From assembly GCF_051622035.1 (NCBI RefSeq), contig NC_135358.1, forward strand, positions 7,109,001-7,173,000: 64,000 nucleotides of DNA. Direction: 5' to 3'. The stretch is from Arctopsyche grandis. Lineage: Eukaryota > Arthropoda > Insecta > Trichoptera > Hydropsychidae. Numbering within the stretch: position 1 is the stretch's first letter; each line of letters starts with the position of its first letter. Under the pieces are notes generated by a model, which was not told where the DNA came from, did not search any database, and was given only the letters and a program-made list of their open reading frames with translations. The translations under genes were made by a program, and so were the position numbers. Shown here piece after piece: positions 59,601-64,000 of the stretch.

Positions 59601-60755
59601 ATCTGCTCTTTCTCTGACTCAAATCCTTAACAGACTAATACTATTGTAAATTTAATAATATTTCCCATCCTTTTATACCTTATAGTCATAGCAAGAACAC
59701 CTTATCGAAAAATTGCACTAGTTCTAATGCACTATTCCACCAATAAACCCCGCAAGTATTCCACCTCGCATAAACTATTCACCTTCAAAAGCATCTCTTA
59801 CTTATTTTTAAGTGGAATTAGAACAGCATCTACTCCTAAACCCATAATCCACACATTCGTGTATATGCCAATCGCTAATTGAATAATGAAGCACATAAAC
59901 GGCTTCCCAACACATGACGCCGCTTTAATCCCATTAAAATGTAATCACCCTGACAGTACTCCAGACCGGTGGGTAATTTTGTACATTATTTGAATTCGAA
60001 CTGGAAATCTTAGCCCGGACATGGTCGTGAAGCACTGACTATGTACCTATGGCATTTAACAATTAAATGGTTTTATCTAGGGGGCACCATCGTAGCGTGC
60101 TTGTTTTGCCACCGCACGTGTTGAGCGCCAAACTGATTTTAATTCGGTGCCCACTTGGTGCCCCTGTTATCGCAACATCTACATTACATTCAATTAGCCG
60201 GAAAAGGGGGTGGATCGGGTGGGTAGGTGGGTAGTTAGTTCGCGTGTGTGAGCGTTCCTGCCCACCCCTCGCCACTCTTTAAAGCGATACCTCACTTAAT
60301 TCACTGAACAAGCTTTTATACTCGTATTACGTGCGGAGCTTATTCAACTACATACTTGGTTTTTGTATTTTTAAGTGTCGTTTTATTTTTAATTTCTTTA
60401 GGTTGGCTTACCAAAGCTTCCGAACGGTGCAGTGAATGAAAATTTGCAATTCTCATTTGGTTAAAAAGTTAAAAGTTTTAAAGTTGTGTATAAAATATGT
60501 AAGTTTTCACCCGCGTATTGTTTTTATATTGTACGTATCGCATGAACTGAATACGTTCTTTTATTTGTTTCAAGCAATTCACTTGGTATGAATATTAAAT
60601 TAAACTTTATTTATTCCCTTTTTAACGGCAACTTATCCTACCGCACATGCTAGCTTTCACAAGACCTATTTAATATTTATTAAGTCGAGTAGAAATTAAT
60701 AGTTCCGTATGCAATTTCATCGATTCGTATCGATTCTAATTATAATTTAAATTGT
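59601..60755. other. Unique sequence with GC-rich part
   Basis: 59900-60290 is GC-richer ('aaggggcaccatcg'-type sequence and GGGTGGGTAGGTGGGTAG at 60217). No gene recognised; the 70-codon reverse frame at 60063-60275 has no motif. Confidence 0.4.
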
Positions 60756-60759
60756 ATGG

Positions 60760-61095
60760 TCACGGGTCACATCACTAGTGTATGCTGCTTGCTAGTCCTT
60801 ATATATGTGACTACAAGGTCGATCGTATGCTATCAGAATTTGCCAATTTATTTGATTTAATTGAAACGGTTCCTACATATTGGCATCTCTGCCCTAGCTC
60901 TCTCGCAAAAAATCGTGTTACTGAGCATTTTGGTTTTTGCTGATTTGTATAAATGCTGCTAATTTGTCCATAGATGTTTCTGTGGATGTTAATCGTTGTT
61001 TATATTTGACTTGTATAATACTTACAATACTTTTGTACAATGATTGAACATACATAGATTTCGTGTTTAATTTAATAAAATAATTCATAATTATG
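60760..61095 (+). repeat. SINE lacking most of its head
   Basis: A box B-like region (ACGGGTCACATCAC), then 'gctgcttgctagtccttata', 'gtgactacaaggtcgatcg', 'tttgccaatttatttgattt', 'gtccatagatgtttctgtgg' and the 3' region 'aatacttttgtacaatgatt', as in the 4.8-kb copy. It ends 'taatttaataaaataa'. Confidence 0.75.
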
Positions 61096-61327
61096 TGAAG
61101 TGTATCCAACTAGTCATGATACACTTCATCTGTAACATATACACTTAATAAGTGCAATTTTAAGTAACAATATACCGTTCTATCAGTATTCAAAGCAAAG
61201 GAGCAAAAATAATGGTTGTTTGTTTTATCTATAGTATCTGTCGCCCAGATGACCGTCGCCCAATTCACCTGCTCACTTTGAATCGCCCACTTAACCATTA
61301 CCCAGCTGGTATGTAACTTTTTACTTT

Positions 61328-61535
61328 ATCTACGTAGTAACAATAGATGAAGTTTTGTGATCATGCGAAAATTCGAACTCGAGGTTTTGACTGATTCGAA
61401 CTCAGAATCGATTACTGATCACGTTTTCATGATCTAGAAAAAATGTGTGTGTGTCTGTGTATTTTGGGGATTTTTTGAACACCGTTATTCTTATCGAACT
61501 GAAACTTAGTATCGGTTACTGAAATTCTTATCGAT
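61328..61535 (-). repeat. Dispersed repeat R2, copy 3
   Basis: Inverted relative to the copy at 56.99-57.19 kb, with the same edge TACGTAGTAACAATAGATGA. The 42-bp tandem units found beside that copy are absent. Confidence 0.75.
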
Positions 61536-61559
61536 ACGACGTAAATTTTTTTCAAATTT

Positions 61560-61900
61560 TTAAGTTGACCGGAAATGATACCTCCCCTTATAGGCGTTTT
61601 CTTTTTTTTTAAGTTTTTGAATTCAATTATCTCCCTAACCGCTAACTGAATCGGACTGAATTTTTTTTACATGTAATAGAAATAATAATCTATATAGCTT
61701 TATATATTTTTATCTGAACCGGAAGTAGTACTTTTACTCAAGAGAATCGACGTTTTTTATGTTTTTTTCAGAAGCCTTCTGGTTTATTGAACTAAAATTT
61801 CATATCTAGAAGCTATGTATAAAATTTAGTAAGCATCCCTCAACCGGAAGTGGCAGTTTACTCTTGTTTTAATACAAACTATCAAGTTTTAAAGGAATAA
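61560..61900. repeat. Degenerate repeat with CCGGAA(G/A)T boxes
   Basis: ACCGGAAATGATACCTCC (61568), ACCGGAAGTAGTACTTTTAC (about 61718) and ACCGGAAGTGGCAGTTTAC (61842), spaced about 150 and 125 bp, each followed by a short T-rich or TTTACTC-like sequence. May be an old tandem array. Confidence 0.35.
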
Positions 61901-61945
61901 AACTATAACATACTTTTAAGTACTTTTGCAAATCCCTAGGCGTAA

Positions 61946-63219
61946 CAGTTGGGTTGAAAAGTTCGTAGCATAGAAAACATATTTTTTTTGTTAGAATTTG
62001 ATTTTATTATTCACTATAGTTGTCTTCGAGGGCGATACAACGATTATAGCGGTCATACAATTTTTCGATACCATTTTTATAGTACGATTTGTCTTTAGCC
62101 TCAAAATAGGCTTCAGTTTCGGCGATTACCTCTTCATCGGCGCAAAATATCTGTCCAGCGAGCGTCTGAGAACAGGAAAAAGTCGCTGGGGGCCAGATCT
62201 GGAGAATACGGTGGATGCAGAAGCAATTCGAAGCCCAATTCATGCAATTTTGCCATCGTTTTCATTGATTTGTGACACGGTGCATTGTCTTGTTGAAACA
62301 GCACTTTCTTCTTCTTCAAATGGGGCCATTTTTCCGCGATTTCGTCCTTCAAACGCTCCAATAACGCTACGTAAGAGTCGCTGTTTATGGTTTTTCCATT
62401 TTTAAGATAGTCGATGAATATTATACCATGCGCATCCCAAAATACTGATGCCATAACCTTGCCAGCCGACTTTTGCGTCTTTCCACGCTTTGGAGTCACT
62501 TCATCACGTGCAGTCCACTCCGCTGACTGTCGATTGGACTCCGGTGTGAAATGATGGAGCCATGTTTCATCCATTGTCACATATCGACGCAAAAGTTCGG
62601 GTTTATTACGATTGAACAGCTCCAAATACTGCTCAGAATCATCAATTCGTTGTTGTTTTTGGTCGATTGTGAGCTCGCGCGGCACCCACTTCGAACAGAG
62701 CTTTTGCATACCCAAATATTCATTCACGATATGTCCAACACGTTCCTTTAATATCTTTAGGGTCTCAAATATCTCAATCAACTTCACTTTACGGTTATCC
62801 AAAATTATTTTGTGGACTTTTTTGATGTTTTCGTCGGTAACAGCCTCTTTGGGGCGTCCACTGCGTGCATCGTCCTCGGTTCTCATTTCGCCTCGTTTAA
62901 ACTTAGCAAACGACTTCTCAACGGTTGATTTTCCTGGTGCAAGGTCCGAATAATGTTTATCAAGCCAAGCCTTGGCTTCAATAGTATTTTTTTTTGCCAA
63001 AAAGCAATGCTTTATTAACACACGAAATTCCTTTTTATCCATTTTTTCAAACTAATAAAAGTTGCTTCACTCAAAATGCTATAACTCACAAACTAATAAT
63101 ACGACAGCTGTCAAATTTATACACGTGTCTTTTGAAGGTAAGGGCTAACTAAAAATCATATGGATTTAATACTAGTAGCGCCATATATGTGTTAGCCTAC
63201 GAACTTTTCAGCCCACTTA
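61946..63219 (-). mobile_element. Near full-length mariner transposon
   Basis: Left end 'ttgggttgaaaagttcgtag' (61949) and right end, reverse-complemented, 'gtgggctgaaaagttcgtag' (63216): inverted repeats of about 22 bp with few mismatches. TA lies next to the right end (63218-63219); the corresponding left dinucleotide is CA, apparently mutated. Length about 1.27 kb, normal for mariner. It contains one transposase gene on the reverse strand. Confidence 0.93.
62007..63042 (-). pseudogene. Mariner transposase, frameshifted near C-terminus
   Basis: ATG at 63042 begins MDKKEFRVLIKHCFLAKKNT. Helix-turn-helix region at residues 1-110, linker motif WVPREL (119-124), catalytic residues D158 in TMDETWLHHF, D252 in FQQDNAPCH and D287 in YSPDLAPSDFF, spaced D94D34D. 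The reading frame stays open for 302 codons and then ends wrongly (SDARWTDILRR) because about 10 nt, expected to encode the LKR-type segment after FLFSD, are missing near 62157. The rest continues in another frame as TLAGQIFCADEEVIAETEAY, then FEAKDKSYYKNGIEKLYDRY and a stop at 62007. So it is almost intact but probably inactive as it lacks the last ~50 residues. Looks like the mellifera-type subfamily, from general likeness only. Confidence 0.92.
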
Positions 63220-63229
63220 ATATGTATGT

Positions 63230-63500
63230 AGAATATATGGATATATATTGTGAAAAAAATATCGTTGGTTATATCCGGGTTATAGTGTGGCAGGGTTGGT
63301 AAGTCGATACTGGCGGTTAATGGGCTCTGGTAAACGGAGCCAGGGGTAAACAAGACCCCGGGGCAAGAAGGGTATCGTGGACCCCCTCGGTCATTTGCAT
63401 TGTCTCGCAAACAACACGACACTAATAAAGAGTGATTAGTCCAAGCGCACTCTACACGCCGAGACAAAATGACGCATTTAGGCGCAACGTTATCATGCTT
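63230..63500. other. GC-rich unique stretch
   Basis: Unique CpG-containing sequence with 'aagaccccggggcaagaa' at 63350. A 91-codon reverse frame has no motif. Confidence 0.35.
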
Positions 63501-64000
63501 CTTAAATGTCTTTACGTGTTTTTTTATTTATTTTCCTGTTCTGTGAAATAACAAATTGTAATTGAAGCTGTTGGAAAATTGAATGAATTTAACGCTCTTT
63601 AACCAGTTTACTTTTTAACTGAACTTACATTTAGTCGCCTTTAAACGAGAGCTGCATTCTTATCCTAGTACAGACTTGTTTTGTGTATATTATGTTACAC
63701 TTAATTCAATAGATTAATTGAAGAACTATTTAAAATACAAATCAAAACACATTTTTCTTTAAAGATAGCAAACTTTTCAGAGAATAAGATATGCTAAAGA
63801 TTGACTGATTGACACTCAGAGTTTGTTAAATGATTGTGGTAAATTCAATTGGCATACAATAATAAGATTTACTTTAACTTTTAAATGTGATAAATTGAAG
63901 GTTATTTTACTTTTAATTAGCTTCACTCTGTCGTTCAGTGACATTCCTACCTGTCAAAAAATTGTGATCTGAATTTGAACCACTTTTACTTGTCAGGTAG
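63501..64000. other. AT-rich to window end, no feature
   Basis: Nothing recognisable. Confidence 0.4.

Noticed and set aside
62612..62953. 113-codon plus frame and other plus frames in the mariner
   Set aside because: Antisense shadows of the mariner transposase.

Overview
The window looks like animal, very probably insect, nuclear DNA. I found no gene that I can support as a host gene. There are no bacterial-style operons, rRNAs, functional tRNAs or CRISPR arrays. The insect reading rests on a mariner transposase with a D,D34D core, insect-like RTE and jockey/CR1-group LINE ends, a dispersed tRNA-headed SINE, short Helitrons ending in CTAG, hAT remnants, and many self-complementary ATGTATGTACATACAT-type microsatellites in an AT-rich background. 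The insect order cannot be fixed from the sequence alone.

The layout is a mosaic of two kinds of DNA. The first is unique sequence, in which about a dozen islands of higher GC and CpG content (for example 5.6-6.3, 10.9-11.5, 20.0-20.6, 26.7-27.4, 30.2-30.9, 37.3-37.9, 40.3-40.9, 41.4-42.2, 44.1-44.5, 51.3-52.0, 53.2-53.8, 58.0-58.6 kb) carry homeobox-like TAATTA sites and no recognisable protein. This is what a long intron or a regulatory desert beside a large gene would look like, but that is an inference. The second kind is repeats inserted between and into one another.

Repeat families: (1) a tRNA-derived SINE, about 15 copies, with at least two different 3' tails, one shared with a LINE in the window (LINE A); (2) five non-LTR element groups, named here LINE A to LINE E, all 5'-truncated, plus RTE-clade fragments of at least two types; (3) Helitron family H1, five loci, including one copy inserted at an A/T site inside another, and family H2; (4) three hAT-related elements: hAT-1 at 0.84-2.83 kb, cut up by four later insertions; hAT-2 at 42.3-43.3 kb, 1,015 bp with a perfect 8-bp target duplication and a decayed ZBED-like transposase; hAT-3 at 27.9-28.3 kb; (5) a nearly full-length mariner at 61.95-63.22 kb whose transposase keeps its catalytic residues but has a small frameshifting deletion near the C-terminus; (6) a TA-flanked MITE at 17.4 kb; (7) an unclassified repeat, R2, in three copies, one next to a 42-bp tandem repeat.

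The most informative loci are the nested Helitrons (44.9-45.3 kb), the LINE B insertion with a 29-bp target duplication, shuffled order and a carried-along hAT-1 piece (53.86-54.71 kb), hAT-2, and the SINE family with exchangeable tails. No new defence or metabolic system is visible. ORFs of 60-180 codons are abundant, but nearly all are chance frames or repeat debris.
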